Shown here piece after piece: positions 38,172 to 46,078 of a DNA stretch of 64,000 bases; position 1 is the stretch's first letter, and each line of letters begins with the position of its first letter. The DNA comes from Putridiphycobacter sp965230195. Its GTDB lineage: Bacteria; Bacteroidota; Bacteroidia; Flavobacteriales_D; Crocinitomicaceae. Where the stretch lies: positions 4,278,001-4,342,000 of the forward strand of contig OZ245997.1 in the NCBI GenBank assembly GCA_965230195.1. Reading direction: 5' to 3'. Both the position numbers and the translations under genes were made by a program. The notes under the pieces were generated by a model that worked only from the letters and a program-made list of their open reading frames with translations, was not told the DNA's origin and ran no database searches.

Positions 38172-40382
38172 CTAACGTAACAAATGTATTAATTTAACTA
38201 ATTCGTTTTGATTACATTCATTTTCAAAAGCATTTAACACCTTTTGTTTTTCCAATTCGGTTAAATGCCAGCTTAAAGATATTTTTTCTTCAGGATTTTT
38301 ACGCAATAAAAAGGCAATTTTATCAATTTTCAGGTCTGTAAGCCCTAATAATTCTATCATTTCACTTGCATTGTATTCCTGTGAATGCAGGTAATTGTCA
38401 TAAAAATTGCCTATTGGTCTCACCAGACGGTCTTTAATTGAAAGATTATCATGATTAGTCAAATCATAATCTTTACTGATATCTCTTATTTCCACCAAAA
38501 TAATGCCGCTTGTGTTTTCAGAAAACCACTGTTTAAAGGCTTCGATATAACGGATAGAGGTTTTAATACCGTAATTGTCTCTGATGCCTGCATCCATCAC
38601 TGCTGTTTCAGGAGCAGTAGGTAAATTCACCATGGGTAAAACATAAGGGAATGTGGCGTTCATTCTTAAAGCTGTTAGAAACTTTAATTCCATAGCATTG
38701 TTATTGCTAAACAATTTGGTTAATTCTACATTTTCAGGTCCGATATCTTTATTTTCAAAATTCAATCCGTTCAGAAAAGAATATGGTTGTGCACCTATGA
38801 CCAATCGCCGGCCATCATTAATAATAGTAGGTGTTAAAACCACCAAAGGCATTTCAACTTCAGCTTCCAGTTTTTCATAATAATGTAATGGTTTATTCAA
38901 CAGGGCCTGAGTACTTTCATTCAAATCTCTTTCAAATGAGTACCCGCGATCGGCGGTATACATTCTGCCACTGTATTTTGTTTTAGTATTCCTTAAAAAA
39001 AGATCGTTTGTAATTAGAGAAAATGACATACTGTTGAGCAGATCATTCCCCATATTTTTAAAGTAAACCGAATCCCGAACATCTATGTCATATAATGCGG
39101 AGTGATAAAATAATTCTCTAAAATAACAAGCTCCCAGCATACCTCCTGAAGCACCGGTCATTAAATGTGTACTATTCATGAATTTTCCTTCAAATGCAGT
39201 ATTTAACTGCTGAAATACATTGAAGGACCACAAAGCTGATCGAATCCCACCCCCTGATATATTAACAATAATAAGTTTTGGCTTTTTCACTCCCTGAGCC
39301 TCGCAGGCCTTTTTCTTCCATTTTTCCAGAATTTCCAAGTGATGTGTAATATCCTCCTGTAAAATGGAATCATTAAACTGAATCGACTTTAAATGCTCAA
39401 GCTTATAATCTACCTTGGTATCATAATTGAGTCCAAAAGCATAACTTTTTACTGAAAATGCTGATGTGGTATAGGATAAATAATTAAAAGAAATAACCAG
39501 AATAACGATCACCATAGTTGTCCAGGCCTTTAACCAGGAGTATATGATACTTATGATCATTATTAATAGGGTGAAGAGGAGTATAATGCTGGCTGCGGCA
39601 GGAATCAGCAATGCATCAACGCCGTGAAAGATTCCTAAAACCAAAAATGAAATGACAACAAACAATTCAAATAATGTTGCATTAAAATAGTTCTGCTTTA
39701 ATACTTTTTCAAACAATTCCCGTTCATAATGTTCAACCGGTCTGGTTGGCTTAACAGAGAAGAGTCCCTTCATATAGAAATTAGGCTTGTACTTTTTGGC
39801 CACTCCTATTTTGATAAAATTGAAAGGACGGATAAAAAAGGACTTGGCAAGGTTATCACTTTGAACATTAAATTTTTTTGTATTCTTATTAGTCAACCAG
39901 AAATAGGCCATTGAGATTAATAAAAAAGCCACAACACCAAAAAGTAATGCAATAATGTAATACACCACCTCTTCAACCGATTTAAGGTCTTCATAAAGTT
40001 CAACTTCGCAAATATTCATGATCATTACCACTAAAAAAATGGTTGGAATCAATGAATTATTAATACAAAATTTGTAGAACGGACGTGCAAGGGTTGCAAT
40101 AAAAGGAAAAGATGGTCCTAAAATCAAGTAGCTGTATAAATGAAAAGCCATAAAGAACCCGCCAACAGCAAAGCCCAAAATAAAGTATGATAGCATTCCA
40201 ACCTCATTCAGGTATTCAGGAGAAAGGAAAAGATAAGGTACCCCAAAACCTGAGGCCACGGTTTGCGACACAAAGCCAAACAATAATCCCCAAACCAATA
40301 GTAAAACATGGTTTTTCTTAAAATGTAAAAAAAACAATTGCAGGGGAAAAAATTTAAGATACTTTTTAAGTTGTTTCATCAT
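38172..40382 (-). CDS. Membrane-anchored patatin-like phospholipase
   Basis: A protein of 736 residues. The N-terminal half (about 25-310) has roughly seven transmembrane helices. The C-terminal half (about 365-736) is a patatin-like acyl hydrolase with oxyanion loop Ser-Gly-Gly-Gly-Ile-Arg (376-381), nucleophile Ser412 in Gly-Ala-Ser-Gly-Gly and the dyad aspartate Asp596 in Met-Asp-Ala-Gly (usual form Asp-Gly-Gly). All catalytic parts are therefore present. Such enzymes release fatty acids from membrane lipids. The large membrane part fused to patatin is uncommon. It is followed by DUF389 with 9 nt between. Confidence 0.87.
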   Translation of the reverse strand: MMKQLKKYLKFFPLQLFFLHFKKNHVLLLVWGLLFGFVSQTVASGFGVPYLFLSPEYLNEVGMLSYFILGFAVGGFFMAFHLYSYLILGPSFPFIATLARPFYKFCINNSLIPTIFLVVMIMNICEVELYEDLKSVEEVVYYIIALLFGVVAFLLISMAYFWLTNKNTKKFNVQSDNLAKSFFIRPFNFIKIGVAKKYKPNFYMKGLFSVKPTRPVEHYERELFEKVLKQNYFNATLFELFVVISFLVLGIFHGVDALLIPAAASIILLFTLLIMIISIIYSWLKAWTTMVIVILVISFNYLSYTTSAFSVKSYAFGLNYDTKVDYKLEHLKSIQFNDSILQEDITHHLEILEKWKKKACEAQGVKKPKLIIVNISGGGIRSALWSFNVFQQLNTAFEGKFMNSTHLMTGASGGMLGACYFRELFYHSALYDIDVRDSVYFKNMGNDLLNSMSFSLITNDLFLRNTKTKYSGRMYTADRGYSFERDLNESTQALLNKPLHYYEKLEAEVEMPLVVLTPTIINDGRRLVIGAQPYSFLNGLNFENKDIGPENVELTKLFSNNNAMELKFLTALRMNATFPYVLPMVNLPTAPETAVMDAGIRDNYGIKTSIRYIEAFKQWFSENTSGIILVEIRDISKDYDLTNHDNLSIKDRLVRPIGNFYDNYLHSQEYNASEMIELLGLTDLKIDKIAFLLRKNPEEKISLSWHLTELEKQKVLNAFENECNQNELVKLIHLLR

Positions 40383-40460
40383 GTTAGCTTAGAAAATATA
40401 CAAAAAAGCATCTGGATTTCCAAGAATACGGCCTCTTTTATTTTAAAGTGTGGCAATCAC

Positions 40461-41066
40461 TTATTCCCATGTTAGTTTTTGCTTATCACTGATTTTAAAT
40501 TGATATTTCGGCTTATCACTGAACAGTTTACCGGCAACTTTAATCAATGCGCTGTTTAATTCAAATTGTTGATCTCCGAACCGGACTAAAATCAATTTAT
40601 CCTGGTAAATATTACACCACATAGGGACTTCACCTTTTACAGCTATATTCTCTCCGGGTGTAATTTCATAACATCCTTTTCCAAAACAATCCATCCAGTT
40701 ATAAATGGCATTGTTCAAAGCATTAGTATCTTTAAACGAGTAGTAAAATAAATCAACCTGTCCTGATAAAGAATCCTTTGATAAAAAGCTCACTTTTTCT
40801 CTTGCAATTACAGAAAACCTATCAAACAAAGTAGTCATTTTATTGGTACTGGTATCATAAGTATCAGCTAATTCTAAAACCAGTGGTCCTAAGGTGGTAG
40901 AATCAGTAACTATAACCACAGTATCGGTCACTTCATGATCAGTCAAAGTATCCTCGTTTTTACCTCCAATCAGATCTTCAATACTGATCACCTCCTCTGT
41001 TGCTTCTTTATTGTTACAAGCTAACAGGATTAACCCTAAACTAATGTATATGAAATTTTTTATCAT
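40461..41066 (-). CDS. Hypothetical lipoprotein
   Basis: A protein of 201 residues with lipobox Ile-Leu-Leu-Ala-Cys at residue 16. An acidic linker (about 20-55, Glu-Glu-Val-Ile-Ser-Ile-Glu-Asp) is followed by a compact domain containing Asn-Trp-Met-Asp-Cys-Phe-Gly-Lys-Gly-Cys-Tyr near 128 and Gly-Asp-Gln-Gln-Phe. No family recognised. It lies 6 nt after the small lipoprotein gene, so the two may be co-expressed. Confidence 0.62.
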   Translation of the reverse strand: MIKNFIYISLGLILLACNNKEATEEVISIEDLIGGKNEDTLTDHEVTDTVVIVTDSTTLGPLVLELADTYDTSTNKMTTLFDRFSVIAREKVSFLSKDSLSGQVDLFYYSFKDTNALNNAIYNWMDCFGKGCYEITPGENIAVKGEVPMWCNIYQDKLILVRFGDQQFELNSALIKVAGKLFSDKPKYQFKISDKQKLTWE

Positions 41067-41072
41067 ATCAGA

Positions 41073-41312
41073 CTACTCGCAATCTTTCGACAATTCAACT
41101 TTAGTTTCGAATGAGAGCTTTTCAGCCTCTTCCGCTACCGGTGTATGTGCCATTGTTTTTTCCAAATAGCATTTACAGTATGCCTTGCTTCCTCCTTCTT
41201 CCCGACATCCTTCTAAAAATTCATTTTTCTCGGATGCAGACCATGAGTCGGAATTGCATCCGGTCAATCCCAGAATCAGTAGAAATGCTATAGGGAATTT
41301 CAGGATCATCAA
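41073..41312 (-). CDS. Small cysteine-rich lipoprotein
   Basis: A protein of 79 residues with lipobox Leu-Thr-Gly-Cys at residue 19. The mature part has Cys-Arg-Glu-Glu-Gly, Tyr-Cys-Lys-Cys-Tyr-Leu-Glu-Lys and a terminal Cys, which could form two disulfides. Similar short lipoproteins with a Tyr-Cys-x-Cys core are frequent in Bacteroidota and uncharacterised. It overlaps the cysteine desulfurase stop by 4 nt (ATGA), so translation is coupled. Confidence 0.65.
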   Translation of the reverse strand: MMILKFPIAFLLILGLTGCNSDSWSASEKNEFLEGCREEGGSKAYCKCYLEKTMAHTPVAEEAEKLSFETKVELSKDCE

Positions 41313-42442
41313 TCTTTCATTATTTTTTTCAGCTTTTCAATCGTAAAGTCTACCTCTTCTTTAGTTGTAAAACGGCTAAAAGAAAACCGAACATTACTAC
41401 GGGTAGTATCCGCTTTTATTCCTCTTAACACATGAGACCCTTTATTTGCTCCTGATGTACAGGCACTTCCTCCTGAACAGGCAATTCCTTCCAAATCAAG
41501 CATAAACAAAAGCATTTCCTCCTTTTTAAAGTTTGGAAACAATACATTTAGTACTGTGTAAAGACTGGTATCAGGATTAACATCACCGTTAAAGTCAACG
41601 CCTTCAATATTGGCTTTTAACTGCTCAATCATGTACGATTTAATCCCCTGAACATGGTCAATATGTTCCTGAATGGAATCGTTTGCTAAATCGAGTGCTT
41701 TGGTCAAACCAACAATACCGGAAATATTTTCAGTTCCTCCTCTTAATCCTCTTTCCTGAGAACCGCCTTCAATAAACGGTTTTATTTGAAGGTCCTTATT
41801 AACATATAAAAAACCAATTCCTTTTGGTCCATGGAATTTATGCGCTGAACATGTAATAAAATCTATATCTAATTGTTCTAAATCTACCGGATAATGTCCC
41901 ATAGTCTGAACAGTATCTGAATGAAAATAAGCGTCAAAAGTTCTGCAAAGTCTGCTCACCTCCTGAATCGGCAGTAAATTTCCTACTTCATTATTGGCAT
42001 GCATCAGACTGACTAAGGCTTTCCCTTCTATGTTTCTAAGCAAATCTTCCAAATGGGCCAGGTCAACATGACCATTTTCAGTAAACTGAACATAAGAAAC
42101 TGTTACATTGTGCTTTTCAACAGCTGCTTCAACTGCATGTCCTACTGCATGATGCTCAATCTCGGATGTAATAATATGTTTTACATTCAAATCCTTTACA
42201 GCACAAAGAATTGCCATATTATCAGCTTCAGTACCACCTGAAGTAAAAACAATTTCTTTTGGCTGGCAATTAACCATTTTTGAAATGCTTCTTCTGGCAT
42301 TTTCAATGATTGCCTTCGCGTTCCTGCCAAATGAATGTGTGGATGACGGGTTCCCAAAATCATTTTTCAATACATCATACATCATATCTACAACTTCAGG
42401 AGCCATAGGGGTTGTTGCTGCATTATCCAAATAAATAGCCAT
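41309..42442 (-). CDS. iscS: Cysteine desulfurase (IscS/NifS family)
   Basis: A PLP enzyme of 377 residues that takes sulfur from cysteine to make a persulfide for Fe-S clusters or tRNA thiolation. It shows Tyr-Leu-Asp-Asn-Ala-Ala-Thr-Thr-Pro, Glu-Ile-Val-Phe-Thr-Ser-Gly-Gly-Thr-Glu-Ala-Asp-Asn and His-Ala-Asn-Asn-Glu-Val-Gly-Asn. PLP lysine Lys202 is in Ser-Ala-His-Lys-Phe-His-Gly-Pro-Lys-Gly, and active-site Cys328 is in Gly-Ser-Ala-Cys-Thr-Ser-Gly. The loop form Gly-Ser-Ala-Cys is of the IscS/NifS group rather than SufS. No iscU or other Fe-S gene follows in this window, so the exact pathway role is open. Confidence 0.94.
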   Translation of the reverse strand: MAIYLDNAATTPMAPEVVDMMYDVLKNDFGNPSSTHSFGRNAKAIIENARRSISKMVNCQPKEIVFTSGGTEADNMAILCAVKDLNVKHIITSEIEHHAVGHAVEAAVEKHNVTVSYVQFTENGHVDLAHLEDLLRNIEGKALVSLMHANNEVGNLLPIQEVSRLCRTFDAYFHSDTVQTMGHYPVDLEQLDIDFITCSAHKFHGPKGIGFLYVNKDLQIKPFIEGGSQERGLRGGTENISGIVGLTKALDLANDSIQEHIDHVQGIKSYMIEQLKANIEGVDFNGDVNPDTSLYTVLNVLFPNFKKEEMLLFMLDLEGIACSGGSACTSGANKGSHVLRGIKADTTRSNVRFSFSRFTTKEEVDFTIEKLKKIMKD

Positions 42443-42454
42443 AGTAGTTAGTGT

Positions 42455-43468
42455 TTAAATTTTAAAATAGTTTAGGTCACGGAACAACTTATCAAATACA
42501 AAATATTGTACCAAAACAAAGTCTCCCGAATTAGTTACTGCAAACAGGTTGTTTTGATCTGTGGTAATCAAATTACCGTCATAATCGTAACTTGTAAATT
42601 CAGGATACTTAATATAAGTAGTCACTTTATTTTCAATTCCTGCTTTATCGGTTACTGTAATAATATAATATGGGGTATTGTTTAAAGTAGAATCTTTTAA
42701 TTTTTTTGGCATTATTGGTTCTTTTACATCATAGTGGATTTTTCTAAATCCTACAAGATAGGACCGTACTTTTGCGGTATCAAATTGCTCAATTTTAGTT
42801 TCGTTATGGTATAATTCGAAAAGGTTAGAATCTAAACTGACAATTTTGTAGTTTAAACTTAAGCTATCCGGGATTTCCACTTCAACCGACTGGATATCTA
42901 AAGGGTCGTACAGGAACATTCCTGAGCATTGATAATCTTTTAAACGCAAAGAAAACTGGTCAGAAAGATTACCGTAAACACTTGGCATGTACATGATAAA
43001 TGGTTCAGGGGATTTTCCAACTCCTTCCTTTTTTAACAACATATAAGTACCGTAATGATCAGGAGTCGTTCCTCCTATAAACCACGTTTTACTCAATTTT
43101 CCGTTTTGGTAAATTTCAACTTTCTTATGTTGTCCCAAAATTCTTTTATTAACATGATCAATGGCTCCCCGTGGCATAGGTGCTTTAACAGCTATGTATT
43201 TTATTGTTTCCAAAAAACCATCAATCATATGTTGCTGAATACAACCGCCATCTATTGCTTCCCATTTACCCCCATTTCTAACAAAATCAACTTCTCCTCC
43301 CACATTACTCGAAATTTTGATTCGTGTAATGCTGGCTGTATCTTTTACAGCAAAATCGGAAAGGGCTTCTGCAGATAGTGAAGACTTTTCTTTATCGAAT
43401 AACATCCAGGTCACCACAGCAAGTCCTGCTAAAACAATTATTAATAATACCGATTTAATCCTGCTCAT
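42455..43468 (-). CDS. DUF4340 domain-containing protein
   Basis: A protein of 337 residues with one N-terminal membrane helix (about 5-23) and an extracytoplasmic DUF4340-like body: Ile-Thr-Arg-Ile-Lys-Ile-Ser, Trp-Glu-Ala-Ile-Asp-Gly-Gly, Phe-Ile-Gly-Gly-Thr-Thr-Pro-Asp-His-Tyr-Gly-Thr-Tyr. DUF4340 genes usually sit beside GldG-type ABC-transporter proteins, and that is the case here (8 nt after gldG). It is probably an accessory subunit of the same complex; its mechanism is unknown. Confidence 0.8.
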   Translation of the reverse strand: MSRIKSVLLIIVLAGLAVVTWMLFDKEKSSLSAEALSDFAVKDTASITRIKISSNVGGEVDFVRNGGKWEAIDGGCIQQHMIDGFLETIKYIAVKAPMPRGAIDHVNKRILGQHKKVEIYQNGKLSKTWFIGGTTPDHYGTYMLLKKEGVGKSPEPFIMYMPSVYGNLSDQFSLRLKDYQCSGMFLYDPLDIQSVEVEIPDSLSLNYKIVSLDSNLFELYHNETKIEQFDTAKVRSYLVGFRKIHYDVKEPIMPKKLKDSTLNNTPYYIITVTDKAGIENKVTTYIKYPEFTSYDYDGNLITTDQNNLFAVTNSGDFVLVQYFVFDKLFRDLNYFKI

Positions 43469-43476
43469 AAGTCAAT

Positions 43477-45237
43477 TTATTTGGCGTATCTTCTTTTTCT
43501 GAATATTAACAATACAACAGCTAACAAAAGTACGAAAATCAAAGGGAAAAGTATATTTAGCGCCTTCCAAAAACCTTTCTCAGCATTAACCTTTTCCTCG
43601 TTTAGCATTCGTAGATTAACCGTTTTTGATCGAATACTGATCAATGAATTGTCTCCCATTAAATAGTCAATGGCGTTCAGGAAAAATTCCCTGTTTCCAT
43701 AGTAAAATTTGGGAGACCCGTTTTTGGTCATTACGTTAAAACGATCAATATTTAATAACTTAGGTGACATTTTCTTTTTCCCGTTTTGATAATAGACAAA
43801 TGAACCGTTAATGATATCACCATCAGACAGTATAATCATTTTATTATCGACAGATTTAAATTTTGTTTCATAATCAGGACTTTCTAAAAATGCGGCACTG
43901 ATCCGGTTTTCGAAAGGAGAGGAAAATTTTCCTTCCATTAGCAATGCTATTGGATTATTACCAAATTTAGGATCTGAGAAATCGGGTTTGTATTGTTCGA
44001 ATGCAAACCCATAGTTAATTCTGACCGGTGCCATCAGACTTTTTGATTTGGCTGAACTGGTGAGTAATACTGTTTTCTGAACATCTTTATCATTCGGATT
44101 AACCGCTACAACTGAACTTGTATATTCAGTTTTTATTGGGTCAAGATTATTAACAATAGGGTGATTACTTGTTTGGATCAACGGGTAAAAAATCCATGGT
44201 AACCCGGGAGGTCTGACATGCTTTGGTCGAATCAATTCGTGCGTACAAATATCATCCAGTACTATATCATTATTCAATCTTGCCCCATATTTATACAATA
44301 AATCACTTATATTTAAGTCGTTGGTTAACCCCATGGTTTCACCGGTAAATACCAAAGAATCTCTGTCTACTTTAATGGGGTCAATTGACCACAGCACTTT
44401 CCCTCCACGCATAATAAACTGGTCAATAATAAATTTGTCTTTTTCTGTAAACCGGGTTTGAGGTTTGGCAATCACCAAAGCATCTATTTCATCTAAAGCA
44501 CCTACCTTACCTTCAATTTCAATATTCCCTACACGATAGTCCTTTTTAAGTTCTTTACGAACTTCTCTTGTTTGGTTTTCATTCAATTCCCCATGCCCCT
44601 GTAAAAACCCAATTGATTTTCTATTTTGGTTAGTAACCCTTCTAATGGAACTGATAAACTTGTATTCCAGATCGTTAATTGTTTTATCAACCAAATTTTG
44701 AACATTTTCGCCTAATACAATCCTTTCACGATCAAAAAACTGGACTATGTCAACAGTTTCTCCCCCAAATTCCACTATTGCGCCAGGCCAAACGATAAGT
44801 TGTTCTTTACTGTTAGCATCAATAGAATTAATGTATGTTGGTAAAATACCTTCGCCCTTATTAAAAATTTTTTCCTGAACTGCTTCATTAAACTTTTTGT
44901 CATCCGATCCAACAGGATCAATAAACTCGTACTGAACTTTATCTCCGGAATAAGCGATAAACTCATCAAGAATATATTGTACATTATTCCTGATATGCTT
45001 CATATCTGCCGGCAGATCCCCTTCAAGATATATTTTAAAGAATATTCTCTCATTGAGTTGCTCATTATTTTCTAACAAGTCAATTGTGTTTTCTGATAAA
45101 GAAAATCGTTTATCTTCAGTTAAATCAGCTCTCCAATTAAAAAAGGAAACAATAACATTCAGAAGTATTATAGCAGCAACTGTCCCAAAAAACTGAAACA
45201 ATACCGACCGTCTTGAATTTGATTTTTTCTGATTCAT
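43477..45237 (-). CDS. gldG: Gliding motility ABC transporter component GldG
   Basis: The start is placed at ATG 45235-45237 (Met-Asn-Gln-Lys-Lys); a GTG at 45246 lies inside gldF. The product has about 586 residues with a membrane helix near the N-terminus (about 15-35), a large soluble part and a C-terminal helix (about 560-580) with Arg-Lys-Arg-Arg. It has the GldG phrases Glu-Asp-Lys-Arg-Phe-Ser-Leu-Ser, Tyr-Glu-Phe-Ile-Asp-Pro-Val-Gly, Gly-Phe-Leu-Gln-Gly-His-Gly-Glu and Val-Leu-Trp-Ser-Ile-Asp-Pro-Ile. GldG works with GldA and GldF in an ABC transporter needed for gliding in Flavobacterium. gldA is not in this window. Confidence 0.9.
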   Translation of the reverse strand: MNQKKSNSRRSVLFQFFGTVAAIILLNVIVSFFNWRADLTEDKRFSLSENTIDLLENNEQLNERIFFKIYLEGDLPADMKHIRNNVQYILDEFIAYSGDKVQYEFIDPVGSDDKKFNEAVQEKIFNKGEGILPTYINSIDANSKEQLIVWPGAIVEFGGETVDIVQFFDRERIVLGENVQNLVDKTINDLEYKFISSIRRVTNQNRKSIGFLQGHGELNENQTREVRKELKKDYRVGNIEIEGKVGALDEIDALVIAKPQTRFTEKDKFIIDQFIMRGGKVLWSIDPIKVDRDSLVFTGETMGLTNDLNISDLLYKYGARLNNDIVLDDICTHELIRPKHVRPPGLPWIFYPLIQTSNHPIVNNLDPIKTEYTSSVVAVNPNDKDVQKTVLLTSSAKSKSLMAPVRINYGFAFEQYKPDFSDPKFGNNPIALLMEGKFSSPFENRISAAFLESPDYETKFKSVDNKMIILSDGDIINGSFVYYQNGKKKMSPKLLNIDRFNVMTKNGSPKFYYGNREFFLNAIDYLMGDNSLISIRSKTVNLRMLNEEKVNAEKGFWKALNILFPLIFVLLLAVVLLIFRKRRYAK

Positions 45238-45239
45238 AA

Positions 45240-45971
45240 TTACCACTTTCTGGATTGTAAAACCACTTTTGTGGCCAGTATAAAAATAATGATACAGCTA
45301 AAAAAATAGATGATATCAGTAAGCACTAAAACACCTTTCTGAATCGAAGTAAAATGCTCCAGAATGCCCATATTTCTGATCACGAAATCAAACCCGCCAA
45401 ACTGACTATAGCTGGCCAAAAGATCAAATCCCAAATAGAAAAACCAGGTTAAAAAAACAGCAATTAACAACGCTACAATCTGGTTTTCAGTAATACTGGA
45501 CACAAAAATTCCCACTGCCACAAATATGCTCCCCACTAACATTAATCCTATAAAGGAAGAGATGGTCACACCATCATCTATATTACCAACCGGTTCACCA
45601 AGAAAATGAACAGATATATAGTAAATAACTGTTGGTAAAATGGCTATCAGTACCAGGGTTAATCCTGCAAAGTACTTTGCCAGGACAATTTGTAAATCTG
45701 AAAGTGGCCTGGTTAAAAGCAATTCAATTGTTCCGGTTCTTTTTTCCTCAGAAAAGGACCTCATTGTGATGGCAGGAATAAGTATCATGAAGATAACCGG
45801 TGCAATGGTAAAATACGAAATCAAATCGGCAGTACCTCCTTCAATAATATTGGTACCAAAAGAAAATACCCACAGAAAAAGACTATTTAAAATCAAAAAT
45901 ACACCAATTACAGCATACCCAATTAATGACCCTAAAAAACCTCTAACCTCCTTTAAGTATAGTGATTTCAT
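45240..45971 (-). CDS. gldF: Gliding motility ABC transporter permease GldF
   Basis: A membrane protein of 243 residues with six hydrophobic stretches (about 15-35, 50-70, 103-125, 140-160, 166-185, 215-238). It is an ABC-2 type permease with the usual Ala-Ile-Thr-Met-Arg-Ser-Phe-Ser-Glu-Glu-Lys-Arg-Thr-Gly-Thr-Ile-Glu-Leu-Leu coupling helix, followed by Leu-Thr-Arg-Pro. The gene is directly followed by gldG with a 2-nt gap, matching the gldFG order of gliding Bacteroidota. The ATPase GldA must be encoded elsewhere. Confidence 0.92.
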   Translation of the reverse strand: MKSLYLKEVRGFLGSLIGYAVIGVFLILNSLFLWVFSFGTNIIEGGTADLISYFTIAPVIFMILIPAITMRSFSEEKRTGTIELLLTRPLSDLQIVLAKYFAGLTLVLIAILPTVIYYISVHFLGEPVGNIDDGVTISSFIGLMLVGSIFVAVGIFVSSITENQIVALLIAVFLTWFFYLGFDLLASYSQFGGFDFVIRNMGILEHFTSIQKGVLVLTDIIYFFSCIIIFILATKVVLQSRKW

Positions 45972-46078
45972 ATTGTTTTTTTAAGCTTTCAAAGTTAAAA
46001 GAATAAGTGCTAAATTCAAATTAAAAAAACTTAAATTTAGCCTTAGATATACAAGCCTAAGAAAACCAGAATATAATT

